DNA of 64,000 bases from Halicephalobus mephisto (lineage: Eukaryota > Nematoda > Chromadorea > Rhabditida > Panagrolaimidae), in NCBI GenBank assembly GCA_009193035.1, contig SWDT01000017.1:1-64000 (forward strand), read 5' to 3'. Positions 24,713-36,119 of this stretch are shown one piece after another. The notes beneath the pieces are model-generated. The model did not search any database. It was not told where the DNA came from and worked only from the letters and a program-made list of their open reading frames with translations. The translations under genes were made by a program, and so were the position numbers. Numbering within the stretch: position 1 is the stretch's first letter; each line of letters begins with the position of its first letter.

Positions 24713-25140
24713 TTGTTGAGTAAAATCAATAATAAAATTGGTTTTTTGATGTTATTTGTATCGAAATAAACATGGGAAATTAAAATTTTAAAAATATTTA
24801 AACGTTTTTAGTACAGTATTTGGGAAAGATGGAAATTTTGAAATTGATGGGTTTTTAGTTTTGGGGGATTTAAATTTGAATAATTATATTTGGAAATTCT
24901 CAAGGTACTGTAATGTGGAAAAAATGGAAAAACTGGATTTTTGCAGTATTTTTTAATTTTTTTACTGTAAATTTGGTCCTTGAGTGAAAATTTTAATTAC
25001 TTCTTAATTTGAGAATTTATTGGAAATCAAGATGATAAAATATTATGGATTACTGTAATATGTAGAATAGTCAAAACTGAATTTTTTACGGTATTTTTTT
25101 TTGCAAATTTTGGATTCGTTGAAATTGGTCGAAAATAAAA
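24713..25140. other. Convergent intergenic spacer
   Basis: AT-rich spacer between two convergent genes. AATAAA sequences occur at about 24727-24737 and 24764 for the plus-strand gene. Nothing else recognised. Confidence 0.6.
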
Positions 25141-25707
25141 TCAATAAGTGATTGCTCTTCTGTGTCTGGTGCTATTGCTGATTGGTATCGGTGTTCGTCT
25201 TCCAACACTGCTATTACCGTACTCAATTGCATGAGTAGAAGGATCAGCAAGTCCAGTGATTTCTAAATTTCCGGCTTCATCAATATCGCATTTTAGGGAT
25301 TCAGGATTGACTCCTTGAGGAAGTGTGAATTTTCTGTAGAATTGATGATGACTTCCAGGATATTGTTTTCTGGATTTTTCATGATGTTGTCCGGATATGA
25401 CAATTTCGTTGCCTTGGATATCTATTCCGAGTTCGTCCGGTTTGTACCCTAGGGCGTTGCATCGGTAAGTGAACTCCCCATTCGGACCGATGGCCTGTTG
25501 GTTGAGGGTCTGATGGTGGTCCTGCCAGAGCTGGTGTTCCGCAGCTCTCAACATGGCGAAAGGATGGTACAGTAATGGAGAATTGAAAAATGGATTCCAT
25601 CCGAAAGTACCGTAATGCAACGGATGTCTCAATGACAACAATCCCCCCGGGGGATGAAATGGCGCCAAAGGTCCGTCGAAATAAGGATTATACGGTAACA
25701 GTGACAT
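25141..25707 (-). CDS. Small heat-shock protein (HSP20/alpha-crystallin)
   Basis: A single-exon 188-aa ORF. The alpha-crystallin domain spans ~75-165: EFTYRCNALGYKPDELGIDI, GNEIVISGQHHEKSRKQ, QFYRKFTLPQGVNPESLKCD and NLEITGL; the beta-strand and loop order is that of metazoan sHSPs. The N-terminal 70 residues are rich in Pro, Phe, Leu and His. The C-terminal tail contains RTPIPISN, whose PIPI segment resembles the I-X-I/V anchoring motif. Such proteins are ATP-independent holdases that form oligomers in the cytosol. A TTTTTTTCAG acceptor directly precedes the ATG, so the coding exon is probably trans-spliced or follows a 5' UTR intron. I saw no clear heat-shock element upstream. It converges with the secreted-protein gene. 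Confidence 0.92.
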   Translation of the reverse strand: MSLLPYNPYFDGPLAPFHPPGGLLSLRHPLHYGTFGWNPFFNSPLLYHPFAMLRAAEHQLWQDHHQTLNQQAIGPNGEFTYRCNALGYKPDELGIDIQGNEIVISGQHHEKSRKQYPGSHHQFYRKFTLPQGVNPESLKCDIDEAGNLEITGLADPSTHAIEYGNSSVGRRTPIPISNSTRHRRAITY

Positions 25708-25839
25708 CTGAAAAAAATTTTTAAATTTTAAATTTTATAAAAAACGCGTTTAGAAATTTTGCTGGAACAATCTGAGTTTTCTACAATGACTCGAGAGAGT
25801 AAACAAGGAACTCGCACTGTATGTTGAAGCGTTCTTTTT

Positions 25840-27200
25840 TTGTCAACAAAGTTGAGAACTTCAGATTGATTTTGCATCCGCAAAACACCCACAGATCTAT
25901 TGTAAGTAAAAAAACATTATTATCGATTTTTTAAATAATAATTTAAATTTCCCGCCAAATTGGCAAAATGTTCCAGTTAATGCCAATAGTAATTTTTTTA
26001 AAAGTTGAGAACTTCAGATTGATTTTGCATCCGCAAAACACCCACATATCTATTGTAAGTAGAAAAACACTATTAATTTTTGAAAATTTAAATTTCCCGC
26101 CAAATTGGCAAAATGTTCCAGTTAATTCTAAAATCACTTTTACTATAGATCTTTACTTCTTACCAACGAAAGTTAGGATTTTGAATTGATTTTACATCTA
26201 CAAAACACTCAGGGATTTATTTTATGACATCAAGCATTAATAATTTTTGAAAAAATTTGAATTTCCCGCCAAATTGGCAAAATGTTCCAGTCAATGCTAA
26301 TAGTATTTTTCAGAATAAAATTAGTAATGTTTATTTTCGGACTTACAAAGTACTTAAGAATTTGTTCTATGACATCAAGCATTATTGATTTTTTAAATAA
26401 TAATTTAAATTTCCCGCCAAATTGGCAAAGTGTTCCAGTCAATGCTAATAGTATTTTTCAAAACAAAATTAGTAATGTTTATTTTCGGACTTACAGAATA
26501 CTTAAGAATTTGTTCTATGACATCAAGCATTATTGATTTTTGAAAAAATTTGAATTTTCGTCATATCGGCCAAGTTGAGTCATGCTAAAGTTGTTTTTGC
26601 TGAAAATTTTCTTTCTTGTCAACAAAACTCAAAACTTTAAATTAATCTATTATCTACAGAACACTCGAAAAAAGGTGGATTTTGGGACAATAAATATAAT
26701 TATTTTAAAAAATTTAAATTTTCTACAAAATTTAAAAAATACTTATTTACACAAAAAGTGTTTACTTTCCATAAACAAAATTGAGAATTTGAAACTAATT
26801 TATTATTTATGGAATATGTACGGAAATAAGGTTTAGGAAAAAATATAGATTATTTTTGAAAAATTTGAATTCCCCGCCAAATTGGCGAAATGTTCTAGTT
26901 AATGCCAATATTGTTTTTTTAAAAAGTAGTAATTTTAGATTAAATTTGCATCTATCAACTTCTCCTGGATCCGTTCCAGAATAAAAAGTATTAATTTTTG
27001 AAATTTGAATTTCCCGCCAAATTGGCGAAATGTTCTAGTTAATGCCAATATTGTTTTTTAAAAAGTAGTAATTTTAGATTAAATTTGTATCTATCAGCTT
27101 CTCCAGGATCCGTTCCAGAATAAAAAGTATTAATTTTTGAAATTTGAATTTCCCGCCAAATTGGCGAAATGTTCTAGTTAATCCTAATGTTATTTTTTGT
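25840..27200. repeat. Tandem array, ~140-170-bp unit, E2F-like site in each unit
   Basis: Units share TTTCCCGCCAAATTGGC followed by AAAATGTTCCAGTTAATGCC and a TTGATTTTGCATC block. Intact copies of the GC-rich core start at 25948, 26093, 26262, 26410, 26870 (one change), 27010 and 27149; a degenerate unit lies near 26555. TTTCCCGCC matches the E2F/DP consensus (TTTSSCGC). The array lies upstream of the sHSP gene. Confidence 0.85.
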
Positions 27201-27586
27201 TGAAGATTCTTACTTTAGGTTACTCATTATCTAAAATATGAAAACAAACAACATGATGACAAAAAAGGGGAAGACCTCAACACGTGCAATTTTCGCAAGA
27301 ATAAAATATTCGTATGTGTGTCTTTTTTGTTCTTCGAAGATCCGGAAAGCTCAAAAAGACAAATCTGTTTACCTTAGGGTCGTTGTTTCGAAAATGAAAA
27401 TAGTTGCCAATGGATACATTATTTTATTTTTTTTAAAAAATTAGTCTCGTGATTTTCGAAACAGACACAAACCAAATTTGACAATTTTGATTGTTGCGAG
27501 AGAGAGAATTCCATTAAATTTGGCAAAAACGGCTCAATCTTTTTTGAATTTGAGTGCCGACCATTCCACTTTCGTTTTTTTCACAG

Positions 27587-28009
27587 ATGAAAGATGAATT
27601 TTGTCTAGTTTTGTTCGACCATTTTTCAAAATTCGGATTTATGGAAATCCAAACTTATCCTTTAAGTTATGAAAATCGCGAAAAATTTCCAAAGAGGATT
27701 TACCAGGAAAAACTGTTTTTAAATAACATCATTTTGGATTTCTTTTCGAAATTCCCGTTTTATCTCCAACGCCAGATTTGCCTTGTATATTTAATTGACT
27801 TTATCTGGATTTCCCGGATACCTGCGGATTTGGAAAGTTCCATCAAGCTAGATTACTGGGCCTCTTTTATCTTTATTTTAATTTTTATCTTCATTTTAAT
27901 TTTCATCTTCATTTTAATTTTAATTTTCATTTTCATCTTCATTTTTATTTTTATTTTTATCTTTTTATCTGGATTTGGTCACAGATATGGTAAAAGAATC
28001 CTTGAGTAG
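27587..28009 (+). CDS. Uncertain 140-codon ORF
   Basis: An ATG that follows a TTTTTTTCACAG acceptor-like site opens a frame of 140 codons. The first ~95 residues look protein-like (MKDEFCLVLFDHFSKFGF...). The rest is a translated T-rich microsatellite giving FIFILIF repeats, which inflates the ORF. No family recognised. A 68-aa plus-strand ORF upstream (27238..27444) may or may not belong to it. Treat as a weak candidate. Confidence 0.2.
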   Translation: MKDEFCLVLFDHFSKFGFMEIQTYPLSYENREKFPKRIYQEKLFLNNIILDFFSKFPFYLQRQICLVYLIDFIWISRIPADLESSIKLDYWASFIFILIFIFILIFIFILILIFIFIFIFIFIFIFLSGFGHRYGKRILE

Positions 28010-28014
28010 AATTT

Positions 28015-30250
28015 TCGAAATGTTGATGTTATTTTTGTTTCGTAAATGCATCAGATGAAGTGATGATGAAAGATACAAGGTTTTAAGAATAGGAATTTTA
28101 TTTACTTCATGTATCGAATTAACTTTGTTTTTTTGGATCTGGTTTTAAAACTACCAAATGGGTCATTAAACAAGAAAGGATTCGAATGATGATGTCATAT
28201 TTATGTTGTAAATACTTCATGATGAAGTAATATCAAAAGTTAGGGTATTTTAAAAAGTGTAATTTTCATATACTACATATATAGAATTAACTTTGTTTAT
28301 TTCTGTAAATCTAGTCTTAAACCTATCGAATAAGCATTAAATAGGAAGATCTTAGAAGAATTATGCTATATTTACTACATAAATACTTCAGAAGTAGCAA
28401 TATCAAAAGTTAGAAGATTTTAAAGAGTATAATTTTCATATACTACATATATAGAATTAACTTTGGTTTAAGGCTAGATTTACAGAGATAAACAATCAAA
28501 TAAGTACCCATTAGGAAGATCTTAGAAGAATTATGCTATATTTACTACATATATACTTCAGAAGCAGTAATGTCAAAAGTTAGGAGATTTTAAAAAGTGT
28601 AATTTTCATGCACTACATATATAGAATTAATTTTGTTTACTTCTGTAAATTTAGTCTTAAACCTATCGAGTAGGTGTCCAATAGGAAGGCCTTAGAACAT
28701 TGATTATATATATATATTTTGTAAACTCTTCAAACAAAATAATAATGGGAGTTATGGAATCTTAAAAATCGTAATTTTCACGCATTATGTAATCCAATTA
28801 ATTCTGTTTATTTCTATAGATCTGGTCTTGCATCTATCAAGTAAGTACTCAATAGGAAGGTCTTTGAACATTGATGTCATACACACTTCATAGATACTTC
28901 AGACAAAGCGGGAATGAGAGTTATGGGATCTTAAGAATCATAATTTCCATTCACTTGACGCATGTCAAATTGTTTCTTTATCCATCTGTCCATAGATCTC
29001 TCAGATAGGTACTCGATTAAAAGCTCTTAGAATATTGATGTCATATTCACTTCATAGATATTCCAAATGACACAACGGTAGGAATTATAGGATTTTGAAG
29101 ATACTAATTTCCATGTATAAGTTACTTACAACAAATCCTATAGATTATTTGCAAATTTTTCGGAATAAAGACCCTTATTCAAAAGTGTTTTTCTATAAAA
29201 TAATTCTAATCGACGCAAGCTTTAAAATTAGATTGGTCCCAGGGCCTCCGAAAAGGAACCTTTCGTTTTGTCTACCTTATGTATCAAATTAAATTTACTC
29301 ATCGATAGATTCGTTCCTAGACTGGGCAAATAAGTATTCAATCGGAAGTCCACATGATGCTGATGTCCATTTACCTCGAAAAAGCCTCAAACGAGATAGG
29401 ACCGAGAATTAAGGGATGTTAAAAATCGTAATTTGCATCTATTTTATATATTGAATTCAATTTGTCCATGGATGTGTTTTCAGACGTAGATAAAGCTATT
29501 CAATAGGAAGGCCTTCGAACACGAATGTCATGTTTGTTTTGTAAATGCGTTAAATAAAGTAATTCTGAGTTTTGAGGTGTTGAAACTCGTAACTTGCATA
29601 CGTTCTAGATATATCGAATTAATTTCATTTTTTCTGTAGACTTGGTCTTGAACTGATTAAATGAGTACTTAATAGAATAGCCTTGGATAACTAATTTCAT
29701 ATTCACTTAGTATATATGTTACTTGAAGTAATTCTGTGAGTTTTGAGGTGTTGAAACTCGTAACTTGCATACATTCTAGATATATCGAATTAGCTTTATT
29801 TTTCTGTAGACTTGGTCTTGAACTGATTAAATGAGTACTTAATAGAATAGCCTTGGATAACTAATTTCATATTCACCTGGTATATATGTTACTTAAAGTA
29901 ATTCTGTGAGTTTGGAGGTTTTAAAACTCGTAACTTGCATATATTCTAGATATATCGAATTAACTTCATTTTTCTGTAAATACCGTTTTAAATATGGAAA
30001 CTAGGTACTTAATAGAAAGGCCTTGAAACTCTGATACCATAATTATTAAATATTTCTCAAACGAAGCACCGCCGAGAGTTCTAAGGCCTCAAACATCTTG
30101 ATTTTTATTCGTCCTATGTATACCAAATTGACTTTGTCTTTGAATCTGCTTCCAGACTTGGCAAGTAGGTACTTAATCAAAAGCTTTTGGAATGCTGACG
30201 TTATATTTACCATTTAAATGCTTCAAACGAATCAACCTTAAGAGCTATAA
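28015..30250. repeat. ~167-bp satellite, about 13 units
   Basis: Units recur about every 165-170 bp. Landmarks are AATAGGAAG(G/A)(C/T)CTTAGAA, a TTTACTACATA(A/T)ATACTTCA block, CGTAATTTTCAT and a TCTGTA(A/G)AT(C/T)(T/A)GGTCTT block. Copies diverge gradually across 2.2 kb. No genes within. Confidence 0.8.
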
Positions 30251-30280
30251 ATGCTAAAGGATGTTGGTTTTTGTACACGC

Positions 30281-30426
30281 AAAAGAAAACGTAACTTTTG
30301 GTCCAGCAACAATTGCGAAATGTGATACAATTGTTATATTTTTCATAAATATTCGACATTTGTGACGAAAATTAAATAATAGTGACGATTTGCATTTCTT
30401 ACTGGACTAAAAATTATGTTTTTTTA
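30281..30426. mobile_element. Palindromic MITE A, copy 1
   Basis: About 146 bp. The left end AAACGTAACTTTTGGTCCAG is inverted at the right end (CTGGACTAAAAATTATGTTT). Inner parts AATTGCGAAATG and GTGACGATTTGCATTTC also mirror each other. Further copies are at 30534, 55766 and 56265. Confidence 0.65.
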
Positions 30427-30533
30427 TATGTTGATATCGGCTGATTGTGCATGATATATAAATACATTAAAACGGCTCTGATATATCTGCTATATCTGAT
30501 ACATTAGATTCAATACATAGTTGCATTAAATTT

Positions 30534-31210
30534 ATACAAAAAAACATAACTTTTGGTTCAGTAATAATTGCGAAATATAACACAATCATCACATTTTCCA
30601 TGAATATTCGACATTTGTGATGAAAAATAAAAAATAATACAGTAGAACTTGGATATAAAGTACACTCTTAGGATTGGGCAAAACGTATGTTATAAGAAAG
30701 GATATGGTATAGCAGGGGTAAATTTAGAGACAGACTATCAAACTCACTCACCGTATATTATAAGAAAGGATATGTTATAACGGGGGTATCTTATATTCAA
30801 GGTCTACTGTACAATAAAACTTGGATATAAAGTACACTCTTAGGATTGGGCAAAGCGTATGTTATAAGAAAGGATATATTATAGCAGGGGTAAATTTGGA
30901 GACAGACTATCAAACTCACTCACCGTATATTATAAGAAAGGATATGTTATAACGGGGGTATCTTATATCCAAGGTCTACAGTACAATAGAATTTGAATAT
31001 AAAGTACACTCTTAGGATTGGGCAAAACGTATGTTATAAGAAAGGATATATTATAGCGGAGTAATATTGAAGGTGGACTAACGAAACTCACTCACTCAGA
31101 CCATATGCTATAACGTGAGATATGTTATAGCAGGGGTATCTTATAGCCAAGCTCTACTGTAGTAACGATTTCCATTTGCTATTGAGTTAAAAATTACGCT
31201 TTTTTGTGCA
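30534..31210. mobile_element. MITE A copy 2, split by a nested MITE B array
   Basis: The left half (30534-30639, AACATAACTTTTGGTTCAG) and right half (31153-31210, GTAACGATTTCCATTTGC...AAAATTACGCTTTTTTG) flank about 510 bp of MITE B. Insertion occurred at a TA corresponding to the AATAATAGTGACG junction of copy 1. Confidence 0.7.
30640..31155. mobile_element. MITE B, three tandem units of ~170 bp
   Basis: Each unit begins ACAGTAGAACTTGGATATAA or a variant and ends ATATCCAAGGTCTACTGTA or a variant, giving a terminal inverted repeat flanked by TA, as in Tc1/mariner-pogo MITEs. Internal AAGAAAGGATATGTTATA blocks repeat. Non-autonomous, no ORF. Confidence 0.75.
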
Positions 31211-31865
31211 TACATATTCCTCAATTATAAATCCAAAGAATTTTCTTAAAGTAAAAACTAATTCAAAAAAACTTTCATAAAAATAATACTAATCAATTCA
31301 AAAAAGCCCTAGAATTATTCTCAAGGGCTTCCAAACAGAAATATTCATTTTCTTAATCGAAAAAAGTAATTTTGTTTTTATTAACACATTGCGGGCAATT
31401 CACGTTTTTGGATGTTGCGTGCCGTGGATCCAAAGTGATGTACAGTCGAACTTGGATATAAGATACCTCCTTGGGAATGGTGAAAGATATCTCATAAGAA
31501 AGGATATATTATAACGGGGTATCTCATATCCAAGTTTTACTGTATTATATTTTATCTTTTTTCTTTTGAAATAATTATAAAATACCTAGTTCTATGTACA
31601 GCCGAACTTGGATATAAGATACCTCCTTCGGAATGGTGAAAGATATCTCATAAGAAAGGATATATTATAACGGGAGGTATCTCATATCCAAGTTTTACTG
31701 TATTATATTTTATCTTTTTTCTTTTGAAATAATTATAAAATACCTAGTTCTATATACAGTCGAACTTAGATATAAGATACCTCCTTTAGGATCGATGAAA
31801 GATATTTCGTAAGAGAGGATATATTATAGCTGGGGTAAATTCGAAGGCAGACTGTTGAGATAGGA
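31211..31865. repeat. AT-rich spacer, then three short MITE B units
   Basis: 31211-31440 shows nothing recognisable. Units at about 31441, 31600 and 31757 repeat every ~158 bp. The first two are ~105-bp deletion forms running from ACAGTCGAACTTGGATATAA to ATATCCAAGTTTTACTGTA. The third is truncated at 31860. Confidence 0.7.
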
Positions 31866-31930
31866 AATATAATAAAAAGAGAAGACCTGAATATCAGGGA
31901 CTCTAGAATACTGTAGGGCATGAGCGACTT
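31866..31930. mobile_element. Fragment related to the foldback arm
   Basis: GACCTGAATATCAGGGACTC and ACTGTAGGGCATGAGCGACT resemble the arm of the foldback element at 52.6 kb (AGCCTGAATGTCAGAGTGAA, ACTATAGGGCATGAGATCCT). Confidence 0.5.
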
Positions 31931-33159
31931 TCAGTTGTCTTATATCATTATTTTTCTGTGTTTCTGTCTAAGTAAAGATTTGTAGTATTTCCCTATTTCT
32001 AAATCCTAACACCGACCAAATAAGATTTTTTCAAAAAAAATTACTTTAATAAAAAAACTTTTGTTGTAATTTACCGTTTCCCTTTGTTAAGTAATTTTTT
32101 CGTTAAAATTAACTAAGTTTAGTCGAGCTTAATTCAGCTGTCACTGCCGCAGGGCAGACGCGATCGATCTCACTCAACGACCGGAGTTTCGTGTTTCTGT
32201 CGTCTTTGATTGATTTACTAGTTTAGCTTCTTTAGTTCTAAACCACTTATACTATTAAAAAATATTTCGAAATCAGCTCAAAAAATTTTAGGATTTTTTT
32301 AGGATTATTGATTTTTGAAAAATTATGAAATTTAAAAATTTAGAAACTCAAACTAAATTTTGGGAACTTGGATGAACTTCTGGAAGATTCTAAAAATGCC
32401 CTCCGGATTCTAGAGAATTCCATAAGTTTGGAAAATTCTAGAAAATTCCAAAAATATTTTATTCGAAAAGTTTCCAGAAATCTCTGAATTTTAAATATTT
32501 TAGAATTTTTAAAAAATCTCAAATTTTTGTAAAATTGTAAAAAATTTTCCGAATTTTAAAAAGTAACTTTTTTAAAATTATTTTAAAAATAACTTTTTAA
32601 ATAAATTTTAAAAATTGTTTTTTTTAATAATTTTAAAAATAACTTTTTTTCAAATAATTTTTAAAATAACTTTTTAAATAATTTTTAAAATTACTTTTTT
32701 TTTTATATTTAAAAAATTTTTTTTAATAATTTTTAAAATAACTTTTTTTTAAAAAATAAAGATGATTTTTTTTCTAAGAATATTAGAAATTGTTACTCTC
32801 AAAAAACATATTTTACCTTGAATGTTTTATTTCTCGTAACTGCGTGACTTAATTTCGTAAACATCTGGCGAATGCCGGTGGATTTTTCGGAATAACTGGC
32901 TCCATTTGCGCAATTGCAACCAACAGGTGCCTGAGGAACTCTGCTGGATCTGACTAATCTCCTGCCGGATAAGGAATCCGGCTTTCCTTTTTTGGATCTC
33001 TTGAAGATTTGACGTCAATGAAGAGGCTTCATTTTTCGACGAAGACTTATAAGTTTTGTTATTGTACTTTTTTTTCGAAAAATTATTTAATTAATTTTTG
33101 AAATTTATTGATTATCATTGAAAATTAGTTTTTTATAATATTGCAAATTAAAAATTAAT

Positions 33160-33550
33160 TTTTTGCAAAATTGTCTCGAAGCGAAATTTTTTAATTTTTT
33201 TAGTCCCGAATTTAAAAATTGATTTTTTACAAAATTGTCTCGAAGCGAAAGTTTTTAATTTTCAATTTTCGTCTTAGGACCGAATTTCAAAAAAATTTAA
33301 AAATCAATTTTTCACGAAATTGTCTCAGAACGAAAGTTTTGAATATTTCTAAAATTATCTAAATTAAAAATTTTTTTTCTAAAATTAAAAAATTCCGAAT
33401 ATTTTTGAAAATATGTAAAATTAAAAAATTTTGAACATTTCTAAAGTTATCTAAATTGAAAAATTCCGAATATTTTTGAAATTATCTAAAATTGAAAAAT
33501 TTCGAATATTTTTGAAAATATGTAAAATTAAAAAATTCCGAATATTTTTG
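33160..33550. repeat. Short-unit arrays
   Basis: ACAAAATTGTCTCGAAGCGA recurs three times with changes (33170-33320). Units of ~40-60 bp with AAAATTCCGAATATTTTTGA follow to 33550. Confidence 0.6.
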
Positions 33551-34059
33551 AAAATATGTAAAACTGACCGCCCCTTGTTTCTTGAAACGAAAATTTTTGA
33601 AATTTGAATGTCCTTTTTGTCCTATCGATTTCTATAAAATTTGAAATTCCGTGTTTTTTCCGATTTTTTGTTTACTCTTTTGCGTAAAGTCGTGAACTCG
33701 CTTGAGCCATTGTCGTTGAGACAATGACACATGTCTCACCTGGGCCGGAACCTCAGGCAATCTCGTGTTCGTTTGGATTTTAACAAATTCATTTTTTTTA
33801 TGTAAGTTTCCAAAGTTGTATATGTCAGAATTTTGGAAATTTTTTTTGTTTTTATGCATGAATACTTTATTTTGAAGAAACTCAATATATATTTTTTAAT
33901 TTAAAACGTTCAATGTAGAAGGGGGGATTATCGGAGAGGCGCTAGTTGCGCGAGAAAAAGCGGCTTCGGGACCGCTAAAGCCTTCTTTGCTTGAGACCAG
34001 GGTTGCCACAGCAACGGAGACAACTAACCCGATTCCGACACTTTCCACATACATTTTCG

Positions 34060-34450
34060 ATAGTCAGTTTGTCCGAGAATTTCCTCTTTTCTTCATTAAA
34101 TTTTGTAGAAAATTACGGAACTCTTTAAATTCATTAATTTCTAGAATTTCTAAAATTTTTTGAATCTTTCCAAACTTTTTGGAACTTTTCAGAATCCTGT
34201 AATAATTTCCGATAGTTAGTTCTTCGAGAATTTTCTTTTTTTTTATGAAATTTTGTAGAAAATTAAAAAACTTTAAATTCATTAATTTCTAAAATTTTTA
34301 AAATTTTTAAGATTTTTCTGAATATTTCTAAATTTTCTAGAATCCTATAATAATTTCCAATAGTCAATTTGTCCGAAAATTTCTTCATTAAATTTTGTAG
34401 AAAATTAAAGAACTTTTTAATTTTATTAATTTCTAGAATTTTTAAGATTT
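34060..34450. repeat. Three ~130-bp units
   Basis: Units share GATAGTCAGTTTGTCCGAGA, TTAAATTTTGTAGAAAATTA and TTCATTAATTTCTAGAATTT. The first abuts the island at 33930-34060, so the duplication began at its edge. Confidence 0.6.
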
Positions 34451-34659
34451 TTCTGAAATTTTTGAAGATTAAAATTTTGTAAAAATTTCTGTATTTTTTT
34501 AATTTTTAAAATTTAATAAAAAATATATTTTAAAAATTTCTACAGTAATGTGAAAATCTTATTTAATATTAATTCGTTCATTTTTAAGGACTCAAATTCG
34601 ACAATATTCGTTTTTTTTGAAATTTGATAATTTGCAAAAAATACAATTTTCAAATTTGG

Positions 34660-35470
34660 AAAAATTAAAAAATCAAAAATTCGAAATTTAAAATCGAAAT
34701 TTTAATTTTTCGTTTTAAAACGACTTAAAAGTTATTTTTAAATTAAAAAATTTGCCTATTTTTCAACTATTAATTTAAATAAAACAGATTTTTAAAATAG
34801 AAAAATTTATGTTTTTTAATAAGAAAAATTAGAATTTCGAATTTTTGGTTCCGATTTTGATAATAAAAAACAGAGTACTGTATTGGGTATTATCAAAATT
34901 AAAATTCGAAATTTAAAATCGAAATTTTAATTTTTCGTTTTAAAACGACTTAAAAGTTATTTTTAAATTAAAAAATCTGCTTATTTTTCAACTATTAATT
35001 TAAATGAAACAGATTTTTAAAATAGAAAAATTTATGTTTTTTAAAACGAAAAATTAAAATTTCGACCTCGAACTCTGAGTTTCGACTTTGATAATACCCA
35101 GTACGTAATTTCATAGAGATTTCTGAAGTTCAAAAATAGTGTAAAATCTAACAAAAGTTTTTGGAATCTTTAGAAAACTAGGATTCTAAGAAGTTCGGAA
35201 AATTTCTGTTGGGATTATTTCATAAAATTTTTTATTTTTAATATATAATTCTAAAAAGTTCCTAAAATTTGTAGAAATTTTTAATTTTAAAATATACCTA
35301 AAAAGTTTCTAAAATTCGTGTCAAGACCATTTCGAAATTATTTTTATTTTTAAAATATGTCTAAAAAGCTTCTAAAATCCGTGTCAGGACCATTTCGAAA
35401 TTATTTTTATTTTTAAAATATACCTAAAAAGTTTCTAAAATTCGTGTCAGGACCATTTTGTAGAAATTTT
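34660..35470. repeat. Direct duplication plus ~75-bp array
   Basis: A ~160-bp block (AATTCGAAATTTAAAATCGA...AAACAGATTTTTAAAATAGA) occurs at about 34670 and 34900. From 35300 three ~75-bp units carry TTCGTGTCAGGACCATTTCG. Confidence 0.65.
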
Positions 35471-36119
35471 TTCTAATGATGTAATTTTTGTTGAACTTGA
35501 AATTAGTCAAGTGATCATTGTCCATGTGAACATATTGATTTTTAGTGTTTTTGAGGAAGAGAAAAGCGTGTCAACTATGCGTTCTTCGCGCAAGAATTTT
35601 AAGAACCATCTTCATCCAGATTTTTGGTTGTTTATCACCTAAGACAAAAAAAACTAAAAAAAATTTAAAAATTTAAAGAAATTTAGAAAAGTAAAAAAAT
35701 TTAAAAAAATTTAAAATTTAAAAAAATTTAAAAAAATTTAAAAATTTAAAGAAATTTAAAAAAATTTAAAAATTTAAAGAAATTTAGAAAAATTTAAAAA
35801 TTTAGAAAAATTTAAAATTCTTAAAAATTTAGAAAAATTTAAAAATTAAAAAAAATTTAAAATTCTTAAAAGTTTTAAAATTTTTAAAAATTTAGAAAAA
35901 ACTAAAATTTATTTTTTAATTTTTTTTATTTTAGAAAGTTTTTTAAACAGATGTTTTTAATTTTCAGTGATTGCCGAAAAAAATTTAAATTTTAAGTCCT
36001 TGAAGTTTTAATCGAAGATGTTTGAATTTTTTTTCAGATGTTATTCCATCTGTTTCGTTTTTTGATTATTTTCGTAAAAAAATTTAAACTTTTTAAGTTT
36101 TTTAAAATTATTGGTTTCA

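Noticed and set aside
27840..27970. Hydrophobic FIFILIF repeat as a membrane protein
   Set aside because: It is a translated T-rich microsatellite at the end of an uncertain ORF.
33925..34060. Signal-peptide-like minus ORF (MYVESVGIGLVVSVAVATL...) and a Cys-rich frame on the same strand
   Set aside because: Several frames on both strands are open, and hairpin-forming segments suggest it may be RNA or element sequence; no choice is supportable.
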